Below, in pieces: positions 6,381-13,350 of a stretch of 22,626 bases of DNA (position 1 is the first letter of the stretch; each line of letters starts with the position of its first letter). This DNA is from JAEKLB01 sp050249235. Its GTDB lineage: Bacteria; Actinomycetota; Acidimicrobiia; Acidimicrobiales; CADCSY01. The notes beneath the pieces were generated by a model that was not told where the DNA came from, did no database searches, and saw only the letters and a program-made list of their open reading frames with translations. The stretch covers positions 1 to 22,626 of the forward strand of contig JBFWQW010000042.1 in assembly GCA_050249235.1 (NCBI GenBank), written 5' to 3'. A program made the translations under genes and the position numbers.

Positions 6381-7831
6381 ACCGGCAGATCCGCCGGCTC
6401 GGCATCGCCTTCATCGGCCTCTACGCCGTGCTGTTCGCCTGGCTCAACGTCGTGCAGGTGCTCAAGGCCGAGGAGTACAACGAGAATCCCGGCAACACCC
6501 GGTCGGAGGCACGGGACTACGGCAAGCCCCGGGGGCAGATCCTGAGCGCCGACGGTGCCGTGCTGGCCCAATCCGTCGACGCCGACAACCGCTTCGGCCG
6601 GGAGCGCCAGTACCCGGAGGGCGAGCTGTTCGGCCAGGTCACCGGCTACTTCTCCTTCAGCTTCGGCAGCGACGGCGTGGAGCGGTCGTACAACGCCGAG
6701 CTGGCCGGACGGCGGGCGTCGCGGTCGCTCGACGACCTCGTCGACCTCCTCCTCGACGACGCCAAGACCGAGGACGTCCGGCTCACGCTGAGCAAGCCGG
6801 TGCAGGAGGCGGCCCGGGCCGCCCTCGGCGAGCAGCGGGGCTCGGTCGTGGCCATCGACCCCCGGGACGGCTCCATCCTCGCCCTCTGGAGCTGGCCGAC
6901 CTACGACCCCAACGCGGTCTCCCAGGCCGACCAGGCCGGGGCCCGGGCGGCGCGCGAGCTCTATCTCCTCAACCCGGACAAGCCCCTGCTCCCCCGCAGC
7001 TTCCGGGAGACCTTCTTCCCCGGGTCGACGTTCAAGGTGGTGACCGCCACCGGGGGCCTGGCGAGCGGCTACACCCTGCTCGACCCCGTCTACCCCCCGT
7101 CGAACGCCTACGTGCCGCCGACGACCACCTCGGAGATCAACAACTTCGGCGGCGCCACGTGCGGCGGGAACCTGCTCGAGATCCTGCGGGTGTCGTGCAA
7201 CACCGCCTTCGCCCAGATGGGCATCGACATCGGCGCCGAGCGGCTGGTCGACGCGGCCCGCGGCTACGGGTTCGGCGAGGCGCCCCCACTCGACCTGCCG
7301 TCGGCCGTCCCGTCGCCGATCGAGGGCACCGACTTCTTCGACCGGAACCGGGCGCTCGTGGCCCAGACCGCCATCGGCCAGAACGCGGTGCGGGCCACGC
7401 CGCTGCAGATGGCGCTCGTGGCCGCCGCCATCGCCAACCAGGGCAGGGTGATGACCCCCCACGTGATGAAGGAGATCCTCGACGACACCGGCCGGGTGGT
7501 CGAGACCTACACCCCTTCGGTCTGGAAGCAGGCCCTGCCGCCGACCGGCGCCGACACCCTGCGGGCGGCCATGGCGGAGGTGGTCAACAACGGCACGGCC
7601 CGCAACCTGGCCGTGCCGGGCGTCCCCACCGCGGGCAAGACCGGGACGGCCCAGGTCGGCAACGGCACGTCCCACGCGTGGATCATCGGCTTCGCCCCCG
7701 TCGACGACCCGAAGGTGGTGGTCGCCGTCATCGTCGAGGGCCAGGAGGGGGCCAGCGAGGCCACCGGCGGCCGGGTGGCGGCGCCGATCGGGCGGGCCGT
7801 CCTCGAGGCCGCCCTCCAGGTCGTGGAGTAG
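6377..7831 (+). CDS. pbpA: Class B penicillin-binding protein PbpA (transpeptidase)
   Basis: The protein has 484 residues. A signal anchor (about 8-27) is followed by a short dimerisation region (about 40-140) and a transpeptidase domain with S217-T-F-K220, S273-C-N275 and K421-T-G423, the three active-site motifs. It cross-links peptidoglycan outside the membrane and is targeted by beta-lactams. The GTG at 6377 overlaps the rodA stop by 4 bp. The length fits actinobacterial PbpA. Its amber stop (7829-7831) sits in the second of two 12-bp repeats where the first copy reads CAG, and the frame stays open for 42 more codons (see the entry at 7832-7960), so the C-terminus may have been shortened recently. 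The kinase gene pknA, usually next in this locus, is missing. Confidence 0.94.
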   Translation: MNRQIRRLGIAFIGLYAVLFAWLNVVQVLKAEEYNENPGNTRSEARDYGKPRGQILSADGAVLAQSVDADNRFGRERQYPEGELFGQVTGYFSFSFGSDGVERSYNAELAGRRASRSLDDLVDLLLDDAKTEDVRLTLSKPVQEAARAALGEQRGSVVAIDPRDGSILALWSWPTYDPNAVSQADQAGARAARELYLLNPDKPLLPRSFRETFFPGSTFKVVTATGGLASGYTLLDPVYPPSNAYVPPTTTSEINNFGGATCGGNLLEILRVSCNTAFAQMGIDIGAERLVDAARGYGFGEAPPLDLPSAVPSPIEGTDFFDRNRALVAQTAIGQNAVRATPLQMALVAAAIANQGRVMTPHVMKEILDDTGRVVETYTPSVWKQALPPTGADTLRAAMAEVVNNGTARNLAVPGVPTAGKTGTAQVGNGTSHAWIIGFAPVDDPKVVVAVIVEGQEGASEATGGRVAAPIGRAVLEAALQVVE

Positions 7832-7960
7832 GTCGTGGAGCCAGCCCCCAAGGAGATCGTGGAGCAGGTCGTGGCCGCCTCCGAGGCCGACCGGGCAGGG
7901 CAGCGGGTGGGCCGGCACGCGCCGGGGGCGCCCGGCGTGCGCCGTACGCCGGGCGCATGA
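7832..7960 (+). other. Open in-frame extension after the pbpA amber codon
   Basis: After the TAG at 7829-7831 the same frame continues for 42 sense codons (VVEPAPKEIVEQVVAAS, then an Arg/Gly/Pro-rich end) to a TGA at 7958-7960. The DNA repeats CAGGTCGTGGAG then TAGGTCGTGGAG, so a C-to-T change in a duplicated QVVE unit would explain the stop. This may be a lost tail, a readthrough product, a sequencing difference, or a tiny separate ORF starting at GTG 7835. Confidence 0.35.
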
Positions 7961-7964
7961 CTTC

Positions 7965-7970
7965 TACAGT
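7965..7970 (+). promoter_or_regulatory. Putative leaderless promoter of pknB (-10 TACAGT)
   Basis: TACAGT fits the actinobacterial TANNNT -10 consensus and ends 6 bases before the GTG at 7977. Transcription would start at the start codon, which explains the absence of a Shine-Dalgarno sequence. No convincing -35 is seen. It suggests pknB is expressed apart from the fhaA-pbpA operon. Confidence 0.45.
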
Positions 7971-7976
7971 GCCTGC

Positions 7977-9722
7977 GTGAGCGATACCGAGCCGCGGCTC
8001 TACGGCGGGCGCTACGAGCTGCACCGCCGGCTGGCCCGGGGCGGCATGGCCGACGTCTACCTGGCCCGTGACACGCTGCTCGACCGCCCGGTCGCGCTCA
8101 AGGTCCTCTTCGCCGAGTTCGCCACCGACCCCTCCTTCGTCGAGCGGTTCCGCCGCGAGGCCCAGTCGGCCGCCAACCTCAACCACCCGAACATCGTCTC
8201 CGTCTACGACTGGGGCGAGGAGGACGGCACCTACTTCATCGTCATGGAGTACGTCGAGGGCCGGAGCCTCTCGCAGATCCTGAAGGACGAGGGGCCCCTC
8301 CAGCCCGACCGGGCCGCCGACGTCACCATCGACGTGGCCTCGGCGCTCGCCTTCGCCCACCGCCACGGGGTCGTGCACCGGGACGTGAAGCCGGGCAACG
8401 TGCTCATCTCGCCGCTCGGCCAGGTGAAGGTGGCCGACTTCGGCATCGCCCGGGCGGTGTCCGCCCGGGAGAACCTCACCCAGACGGGCACCGTCATGGG
8501 CACGGCCACCTACTTCTCGCCCGAGCAGGCGCGGGGCGAGGCGGTCGATCCCCGCAGCGACGTCTACTCCCTCGGCGTGGTGCTCTACGAGCTGCTGACC
8601 GGGGCGCCGCCCTTCACCGGCGACAGCCCGGTGGCGGTGGCCTACAAGCACGTGTCCGAGACGCCCCAGCCGGTGCGGGAGCGCAACTCGCAGGTTCCCG
8701 AGGCGCTCGAGTCGGTCTGCATGCGGACCCTGGCCAAGAACCCGGCCAACCGCTACCCGTCGGCCGACGAGCTCGCCACCGACCTCCGCCGCTTCCGGGC
8801 CGGCCAAGCCGTGCAGGCCGAGGCCATCCTCCCCCTGGCCATGACCCGGGCCGTGCCCACCACCTCGGCGGCCACCCAGGCGGTGCCCGCCGTCGGCGGC
8901 GGGCCCACCCAGGCCCAGCCCCGGGTCGAGCCGGCCTATGTCACCGAGCCTCCCCGCCGGAGCCCGGTGTTCCTGATCCTGCTCGTCCTGCTCCTCGGTG
9001 GGGTGGCCGCCCTGGTCGGCTTCCTCGCCGCCAACCTCGACCTCGGGAGCCCCGCGACCGCCGAGGAGATCACCGTGCAACGGGTGATCGGCTCCGAGCG
9101 GGCCGATGCCGTGCGCCGGCTCGAGACGTCCGGCCTCGAGGTCGATGTCGTGGTCGAGGCGAACGAAGCCGAGGAGGGCACCGTCTTCGCGCAGGACCCC
9201 GAGCCGGGGGAGAAGGTCAGCTCGGGCTCGACCGTGGTGATCAAGGTGGCCTCGGCCCGGCCGCCGGTCGCCGTGCCGGATGTGGTGAACAGGACGAAGG
9301 ACGTGGCCGACCAGCTGCTCCGGGCCAAGGACCTCGTCGCCCAGATCACCCAGGAGGAGAGCGAGACCGTCCCCGTCGACACGGTCATCCGCCAGTCCCC
9401 GAAGGCCGGCGAGCTGATCCCGCCCAACTCGGAGGTCGAGATCGTCGTGTCGTCGGGCAAGGGCCAGGTCCAGCTCCGGAACGTGCGGGGCCACGCCCAG
9501 GCCCTGGCCGCCAACGAGCTCGGCCGGGACGGCTTCGTCACCAGGTTCGAGTTCCGTGTCGCCGGTGACGTCAAGGAGGGCGACGTGATCGAGACCAACC
9601 CGCCGGCCGGCACGCTGCTCGACAAGGGCTCGACGGTCACCATCATCGTGTCGTCCGGGCCACCCGCCACGACCACCACCACGACCGGCTCGACCACCAC
9701 CACCACGGTGAAGAAGCCCTAG
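7977..9722 (+). CDS. pknB: PASTA-domain Ser/Thr protein kinase PknB
   Basis: The protein has 581 residues. The kinase domain (about 12-275) has the glycine loop LARGGMADVYLARD, K42 in VALKVL, H134-R-D136-V-K-P-G-N, D154-F-G and the TYFSPEQARG activation segment end. A juxtamembrane linker leads to one transmembrane helix (about 330-353) and three PASTA repeats (about 363-430, 431-498, 499-563) that sense peptidoglycan fragments or lipid II outside the cell. The protein ends in a threonine-rich tail, as PstP does. It phosphorylates FHA proteins and division or wall enzymes encoded upstream. Three PASTA repeats is one fewer than in mycobacterial PknB. The GTG at 7977 is supported by a leaderless promoter. 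It is the only kinase in the locus. Confidence 0.95.
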   Translation: MSDTEPRLYGGRYELHRRLARGGMADVYLARDTLLDRPVALKVLFAEFATDPSFVERFRREAQSAANLNHPNIVSVYDWGEEDGTYFIVMEYVEGRSLSQILKDEGPLQPDRAADVTIDVASALAFAHRHGVVHRDVKPGNVLISPLGQVKVADFGIARAVSARENLTQTGTVMGTATYFSPEQARGEAVDPRSDVYSLGVVLYELLTGAPPFTGDSPVAVAYKHVSETPQPVRERNSQVPEALESVCMRTLAKNPANRYPSADELATDLRRFRAGQAVQAEAILPLAMTRAVPTTSAATQAVPAVGGGPTQAQPRVEPAYVTEPPRRSPVFLILLVLLLGGVAALVGFLAANLDLGSPATAEEITVQRVIGSERADAVRRLETSGLEVDVVVEANEAEEGTVFAQDPEPGEKVSSGSTVVIKVASARPPVAVPDVVNRTKDVADQLLRAKDLVAQITQEESETVPVDTVIRQSPKAGELIPPNSEVEIVVSSGKGQVQLRNVRGHAQALAANELGRDGFVTRFEFRVAGDVKEGDVIETNPPAGTLLDKGSTVTIIVSSGPPATTTTTTGSTTTTTVKKP

Positions 9723-9751
9723 AGGCCGCGCGGCCAGGTCACGTCCGTTCT

Positions 9752-9780
9752 GGTTCTCGGCTCCTTCGTCGCCGAGAGCC
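9752..9780. terminator. Stem-loop between convergent pknB and trpG
   Basis: GGTTCTCGGC pairs with GCCGAGAGCC across a 9-base loop, giving a 10-bp stem with one G-U pair. It lies 30 bp after pknB and 39 bp from the trpG stop. There is no T-run on either side, so an intrinsic terminator is only moderately likely; a bidirectional transcript end is plausible from the convergent layout. Confidence 0.4.
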
Positions 9781-9818
9781 GCGCTGCGTACTCCGCTCTC
9801 GGCGCCTCCGGCGCCCGC

Positions 9819-10412
9819 TCAGCCGGCCCTGGAGGCTCGGCGGAGGAAGTTGGCGAGCAGGTCGTGGCCGCTCGCCGTGAGGATCGACTCGGGATGGAAC
9901 TGCACGCCCTCGACGTCGTGCTCCCGGTGGCGCAGGCCCATCACGATGCCGTCCTCGGTCTCGGCCGTGATCTCGAGCACGTCGGGCAGGCTGGCCCGGT
10001 CGACGACGAGCGAGTGGTAGCGGGTGGCCTCGAGCGGGTCGGGCAGGCCCTCGAAGACGCCGACGCCGGTGTGGTGGATGACCGACGTCTTGCCGTGCAT
10101 CACCTGCGGGGCCCGCACGACCGACCCGCCGTAGACCTCGCCGATGCACTGGTGCCCGAGGCAGACGCCGAAGACCGGCACCCGCCCGGCGAAGGCCTTG
10201 ATCAGCTCGTTCGAGACGCCGGCGTCCTCGGGCCTCCCCGGGCCCGGGGAGATGAGGATGCCGTCGGGCGCCAGGGCCTCGGCCTCGGCGAGGGTCACCT
10301 CGTCGCAGCGCCGCACGACGGGCGTGGCCCCGAGCTCGCCCAGGTACTGGACGAGGTTGTAGACGAACGAGTCGTAGTTGTCGACGACGAGCACCCGAGC
10401 CATGTGGGACAT
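9819..10412 (-). CDS. trpG: Glutamine amidotransferase of anthranilate / aminodeoxychorismate synthase
   Basis: The protein has 197 residues and is a class I glutamine amidotransferase. DNYDSFVYNLVQYLGELG opens the fold, LISPGPGRPEDAG forms the oxyanion strand region, C84 in GVCLGHQ is the nucleophile, and H173-P-E175 completes the triad. It supplies ammonia from glutamine to TrpE or PabB to make anthranilate (tryptophan) or aminodeoxychorismate (folate); the two uses cannot be told apart here, so pabA is an equal name. The start at 10412 (MSHMARV) is chosen because GGAGGAGG lies 8 bp upstream; ATG 10403 is the alternative. It is divergent from crgA with 19 bp between start codons, a pairing seen near pknB in other actinobacteria. 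Confidence 0.93.
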   Translation of the reverse strand: MSHMARVLVVDNYDSFVYNLVQYLGELGATPVVRRCDEVTLAEAEALAPDGILISPGPGRPEDAGVSNELIKAFAGRVPVFGVCLGHQCIGEVYGGSVVRAPQVMHGKTSVIHHTGVGVFEGLPDPLEATRYHSLVVDRASLPDVLEITAETEDGIVMGLRHREHDVEGVQFHPESILTASGHDLLANFLRRASRAG

Positions 10413-10417
10413 CGTTC

Positions 10418-10428
10418 TATCCTCCTCC
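10418..10428. promoter_or_regulatory. Overlapping trpG ribosome site and crgA -10 in a 19-bp divergent gap
   Basis: The minus strand has GGAGGAGG (10428-10421), well placed for the trpG ATG at 10412. The plus strand has TATCCT (10418-10423), a TANNNT hexamer 8 bases before the crgA ATG at 10432, which lacks a Shine-Dalgarno sequence. crgA therefore may be leaderless, while the trpG promoter must lie inside crgA coding sequence. Confidence 0.35.
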
Positions 10429-10431
10429 GCC

Positions 10432-10704
10432 ATGACCGAACGGCGAAAAGGGGGCCGGACCACGCCGAAGGGCACGGGAGCCGGGCCGGAGAGCACCGGT
10501 CGCTACACGCCACCCGTGCACCAACCGCCGAAGGTGAGCCCGATCTGGGTGCCGGTCCTGATGTTCGCCCTGTTCGGGCTGGGAGCGCTGACGATCGTGC
10601 TCAACTACATGAACCTGCTGCCGGGCGACGCCGACAGCAAGTACCTGGTGCTCGGGCTCCTGCTCGTCACCGGTGGCTTCGTGACCGCCACCAACCTGCA
10701 CTGA
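10432..10704 (+). CDS. crgA: Cell division protein CrgA
   Basis: The protein has 90 residues: a basic, Pro/Gly-rich cytoplasmic N-terminus (about 1-35), then two transmembrane helices (about 38-60 and 69-89) separated by a short NLLPGDADSKY loop, the standard CrgA layout. CrgA helps recruit FtsI/PBPs and other septal proteins and is restricted to actinobacteria. The ATG at 10432 gives the family-typical length; an open frame further upstream overlaps trpG and is unlikely to be used. The neighbouring trpG and pknB agree with the conserved actinobacterial order. Confidence 0.9.
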   Translation: MTERRKGGRTTPKGTGAGPESTGRYTPPVHQPPKVSPIWVPVLMFALFGLGALTIVLNYMNLLPGDADSKYLVLGLLLVTGGFVTATNLH

Positions 10705-10787
10705 TCCCCTGAGGGGCGGACGCGCCGCCGGGTGGACGCCGGGCGACTCGTCGACCACGGCGAAGTTACATCCATGTGACGAACCCC

Positions 10788-10816
10788 AGCCTTGTCCACA
10801 GGATGTGGACAAGGCT
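10788..10816. promoter_or_regulatory. Perfect palindrome of two facing DnaA boxes
   Basis: Two 13-bp arms (AGCCTTGTCCACA and its exact complement) flank GGA. Each arm contains TTGTCCACA, the high-GC actinobacterial form of the DnaA box. The element lies in the 160-bp gap between the convergent genes crgA and the zinc-ribbon gene. It could bind DnaA as a titration or regulatory site, or act as a transcript-ending hairpin; no T-run follows. A second, weaker palindrome (GTTACAT-CC-ATGTGAC) lies at 10765-10780. Confidence 0.55.
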
Positions 10817-10864
10817 TCCTCCGTCCGGTTCCTCCCGGTTCGGGCGGGGATGTCCGAGTCGCCC

Positions 10865-11122
10865 TCAGACGTCCTCCCGGGCCACCAGGTCCATCTCGTC
10901 CATGCAGTGACGGGGGGCCATCGGGTCCTCCTCGGCGGCGGCGTCGACCCGCAGCTCCATGCCGCACTGGTTGCACCGGTAGCGGAGCCGGACCTTGCGC
11001 AGCTCGCCCACGGGCGGGGGCGGTGGCAGCGGGCTGCCGAAGCTGCGCAGGAAGGTGATGCCGACCCGCAGGGCCACCAGCGCCACCCCGCCGGCGAGGA
11101 GGGACTTGAGGACGAAGCCCAT
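10865..11122 (-). CDS. Small membrane-anchored zinc-ribbon-like protein
   Basis: The protein has 85 residues. A transmembrane helix (about 2-22, FVLKSLLAGGVALVALRVGI) is followed by a Pro-rich spacer and a compact domain with CNQCGMELR and, 16 residues after the second Cys, H-C-M-D-E-M. The C-x2-C plus H-C pattern suggests a small zinc ribbon. Its ATG shares one base with the stop codon of the upstream thiolase gene (TGATG), so the two are co-translated. I know no function for it; similar short proteins are annotated as hypothetical in actinobacteria. Confidence 0.7.
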   Translation of the reverse strand: MGFVLKSLLAGGVALVALRVGITFLRSFGSPLPPPPPVGELRKVRLRYRCNQCGMELRVDAAAEEDPMAPRHCMDEMDLVAREDV

Positions 11123-12318
11123 CAGAGCCGCTCGACCACGGTGGCGTTGGCCAGTCCACCGCTCCCGCCCATCGTGAGCAGACCGTAGCGGCCGCCGCTG
11201 CGCTCGAGCTCGGCGAGGAGGGTGGCGAGGAGCTTGGTGCCGCTGGCCCCCAGCGGGTGGCCGAGGGCGATGGCGCCGCCGTTCACGTTCACCCGGTCGA
11301 GGTCGGCGTGATGCTCGTGGGCCCAGGCCAGCACCACCGGGGCGAAGGCCTCGTTGATCTCCACCCGGTCGATCTGGTCGAGGGTGAGCCCGGCCCGCCC
11401 GAGCACCGTCGTCGTGGCCGCGATCGGGGCGGTGAGCATCAGGATCGGGTCGTCGCCGGCCAGGGCGTAGGCGTGCAGGCGGGCCCGGGGCACCAGCCCG
11501 AGCCGGGCCGCCGTCGCCTCGCTCGCCACCAGGGCCGCCGAGGCCCCGTCGGCGATCTGCGCCGAGTTGCCGGCGGTGACCCGACCGCCGGGGAGGAAGG
11601 CCGGTTTCAGCTCGGCCAGCTGTTCGACGGTCGTACCCGGCCGGATGCCCTCGTCGGCCACCACCGGCCGGCCCACCTCGACCGGCCCGCCCCGGTCGGG
11701 GTCCCACCGCCGCCCGGCGACGGCGACGGTCTCGCCGGCGAAGCGGCCTCCGGCGGCGGCCCGGGCCGCCCTGGCCTGCGACTCGGCCGCGTAGCGGTCG
11801 AGGTCGTCCCGCTCGAGGCCCCAGCGCTCGGCGATCAGCTCGGCGGCGGCACCCTGCGGCACGAGGCCGCCGGCCCCGGCGAACCGGGCCGCCATGGCCG
11901 GGCCGAAGGGGACGCCACCCGGCAGGGGGGCGTGGTACGACGAGCCGAGCGGGTTGGTGGTCATGACCTCGACGCCGCCGGCGACCACCAGGTCGTAGGC
12001 CCCGGCCGCCACGCCCTGGCCGGCGAAGTGGAGGGCCTGCTGCGACGAGCCGCACTGGCGGTCGACGGTCGTGCCGGGCACCGACACCGGCCAGCCGGCG
12101 GCGAGCACGGCGTTGCGAGCGACGTTGGCTGCCTGGTTGCCGATCTGCGACACGCACCCGAGGATCACGTCGTCGACGAGGGCCGGGTCGACCCCGTTCC
12201 GCTCGACGAGGGCGGCCAGGACCTGGGCCGCCAGGTCGACGGGGTGCCAGCCCGACAGCCCCCCGTTGCGGGCGCCCCCGGCGGTCCGGATGGCGTCGAC
12301 GATGACGGCCGCGGGCAC
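11122..12318 (-). CDS. Thiolase-family acetyl-CoA acyltransferase lacking the second catalytic Cys
   Basis: The protein has 398 residues, full length for a thiolase. The N-terminal half has the acylated nucleophile C89 in DRQCGSSQQA, and the C-terminal half has NEAFAPV and G-G-A-I-A-L-G-H354-P-L-G-A-S-G. Thiolases normally end with a TMC-x-GGG-type motif whose Cys acts as base; here the sequence is T-M-G384-G-S-G-G-L-A-N-A-T, with Gly in the Cys place. The family cleaves or condenses acyl-CoAs in beta-oxidation. Without that Cys, activity may be changed or lost, or another residue may serve. The ATG at 12318 starts the conserved AVIVDAIRT strand. It is followed by the zinc-ribbon gene in the same operon. 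Confidence 0.9.
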   Translation of the reverse strand: MPAAVIVDAIRTAGGARNGGLSGWHPVDLAAQVLAALVERNGVDPALVDDVILGCVSQIGNQAANVARNAVLAAGWPVSVPGTTVDRQCGSSQQALHFAGQGVAAGAYDLVVAGGVEVMTTNPLGSSYHAPLPGGVPFGPAMAARFAGAGGLVPQGAAAELIAERWGLERDDLDRYAAESQARAARAAAGGRFAGETVAVAGRRWDPDRGGPVEVGRPVVADEGIRPGTTVEQLAELKPAFLPGGRVTAGNSAQIADGASAALVASEATAARLGLVPRARLHAYALAGDDPILMLTAPIAATTTVLGRAGLTLDQIDRVEINEAFAPVVLAWAHEHHADLDRVNVNGGAIALGHPLGASGTKLLATLLAELERSGGRYGLLTMGGSGGLANATVVERL

Positions 12319-12337
12319 GCCCAGAGTATGGACCGCC

Positions 12338-12388
12338 CGTTCTCTGTCGCCTGAGGCGGAGCAAGCCGGGCTCAGTAGACGAAGAACG
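12338..12388. repeat. 51-bp palindromic intergenic repeat, copy 1
   Basis: It begins CGTTCTCTGTCG and ends GACGAAGAACG, the same arms and exact length as the copies at 14986 and 18431, with a divergent centre. It lies 5 bp past the stop of the SCO6745-family gene and before the thiolase start region. It is the most degenerate of the three copies and may end transcription of the SCO6745-family gene. Confidence 0.65.
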
Positions 12389-12393
12389 CCGGG

Positions 12394-13257
12394 TCAGCTG
12401 CCGTCGGCCTGGAGCCGGCGGCGGGGCTTGGTGAGCGCGAGGGGGGCGGCGAGCTCGCCGAAGGGGGTGCCGAGCTCGACGATCCGGGCCGTCCTCTCGT
12501 CGCCCAGGTCCCGGAAGGCGAGAGCGGCGACGTCGTCGGTCTGCTGCTCGACGAGCGCCCGGCGCTCCCGACCTTCGTCGGTGAACCGGTCGTCGGCCGT
12601 GAGCCAGCCCCGGGAGCGGAGGCCCTCGGCCGCCTCGGCCCAGGCATCCTCCGACCAGAAGCGCCCGGCCCGCATGTGCGCGGCAGGGAAGCCGGTGCGG
12701 GCGCAGTCGACGACGAGGGCTTCGATCCCCGAGAGGCCGGCGATCAGGAGGCTGGCGGCGTGGGCGTCGCCCCGGTGCTCGCGCAGGAGGTGGTGGGCGT
12801 GCCACACGACGAGGTGGGGTTCGGTCGGGAAGTCCATGGCGGCGACACCCGAGGCGATCGGGCAGCCCTCGACCCGGGTGGCGGCCCGGTCGGCGGCCGT
12901 CCGCAGGAGGTCGGCCAGCTCCCGGATCGCGGGGGCGGGCATGGCCGCCACCACGGCCTGGAGCGAGGCGTCGGCCGCGGCCCGCTCGCCGGCGATCACC
13001 GCCTCCGGGGTCGACGCCGCCCACGCCAGCGCGGTGTTGCGGATCACGACCTCCGGGTTGAAGTTGTAGAAGGCGGCCGCCACCACCTCGGGCTCGACCC
13101 GGCCCATGGGCGCGCCACGGGTGGCGCAGTAGCCGGCGAAGCGCTCGGTGATGCCGAGCGCGGCGAGGTTCGCCTGCCCCTCGTCGGAGAGCCAGCCGGT
13201 GCAGCACACCGGCTCGAGCACGGCGACGGCCTGCCTCGCCAACGACCCGTCTGCCAC
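12394..13257 (-). CDS. SCO6745-family protein (probable helix-turn-helix protein)
   Basis: The protein has 287 residues and resembles the actinobacterial SCO6745 family: an N-terminal all-helical part with the typical GYCATRGAPMGRVEPEVVAAAFYNFNP segment (about 42-68) and a second half with H-x3-R-E-H-R-GDAHAA and LIAGLSGIEA, then a winged-helix-like end with SRGWLTADDRFTDEGRERR. Its biochemical role is unknown; the C-terminal part looks like a MarR-type winged helix, but DNA binding is not shown. The start is GTG at 13257, supported by GGAGG 7 bp upstream. Copy 1 of the 51-bp repeat follows its stop. Confidence 0.75.
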   Translation of the reverse strand: MADGSLARQAVAVLEPVCCTGWLSDEGQANLAALGITERFAGYCATRGAPMGRVEPEVVAAAFYNFNPEVVIRNTALAWAASTPEAVIAGERAAADASLQAVVAAMPAPAIRELADLLRTAADRAATRVEGCPIASGVAAMDFPTEPHLVVWHAHHLLREHRGDAHAASLLIAGLSGIEALVVDCARTGFPAAHMRAGRFWSEDAWAEAAEGLRSRGWLTADDRFTDEGRERRALVEQQTDDVAALAFRDLGDERTARIVELGTPFGELAAPLALTKPRRRLQADGS

Positions 13258-13281
13258 TTCCCGCCCTCCGGTTCACCGACG

Positions 13282-13350
13282 CCGACGGCCGGCATCATGG
13301 CCGACGGCCGGCATCATGGCCGACGGCCGGCATCATGGCCGACGGCCGGC
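13282..13350. repeat. 19-bp tandem repeat, 3.6 copies
   Basis: The unit CCGACGGCCGGCATCATGG occurs at 13282-13300, 13301-13319 and 13320-13338 without a mismatch, and the first 12 bases of a fourth unit follow. The array begins 25 bp upstream of the SCO6745-family start and runs into the C-terminal end of the broken lipoprotein gene. Perfect identity implies recent expansion by slippage. Because 19 is not a multiple of three, each added unit shifts any frame crossing it. Confidence 0.9.

Noticed and set aside
10765..10816. Chromosomal origin oriC
   Set aside because: Only two DnaA boxes are present, with no AT-rich unwinding region and no dnaA or dnaN gene beside it.
10865..13276. An 803-codon minus-strand open frame across the thiolase and SCO6745-family genes
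   Set aside because: It is a high-GC shadow; only the last 85 residues, from ATG 11122, look like a protein.
13282..13350. CRISPR array
   Set aside because: The 19-bp units are directly joined without spacers and no cas genes are near.
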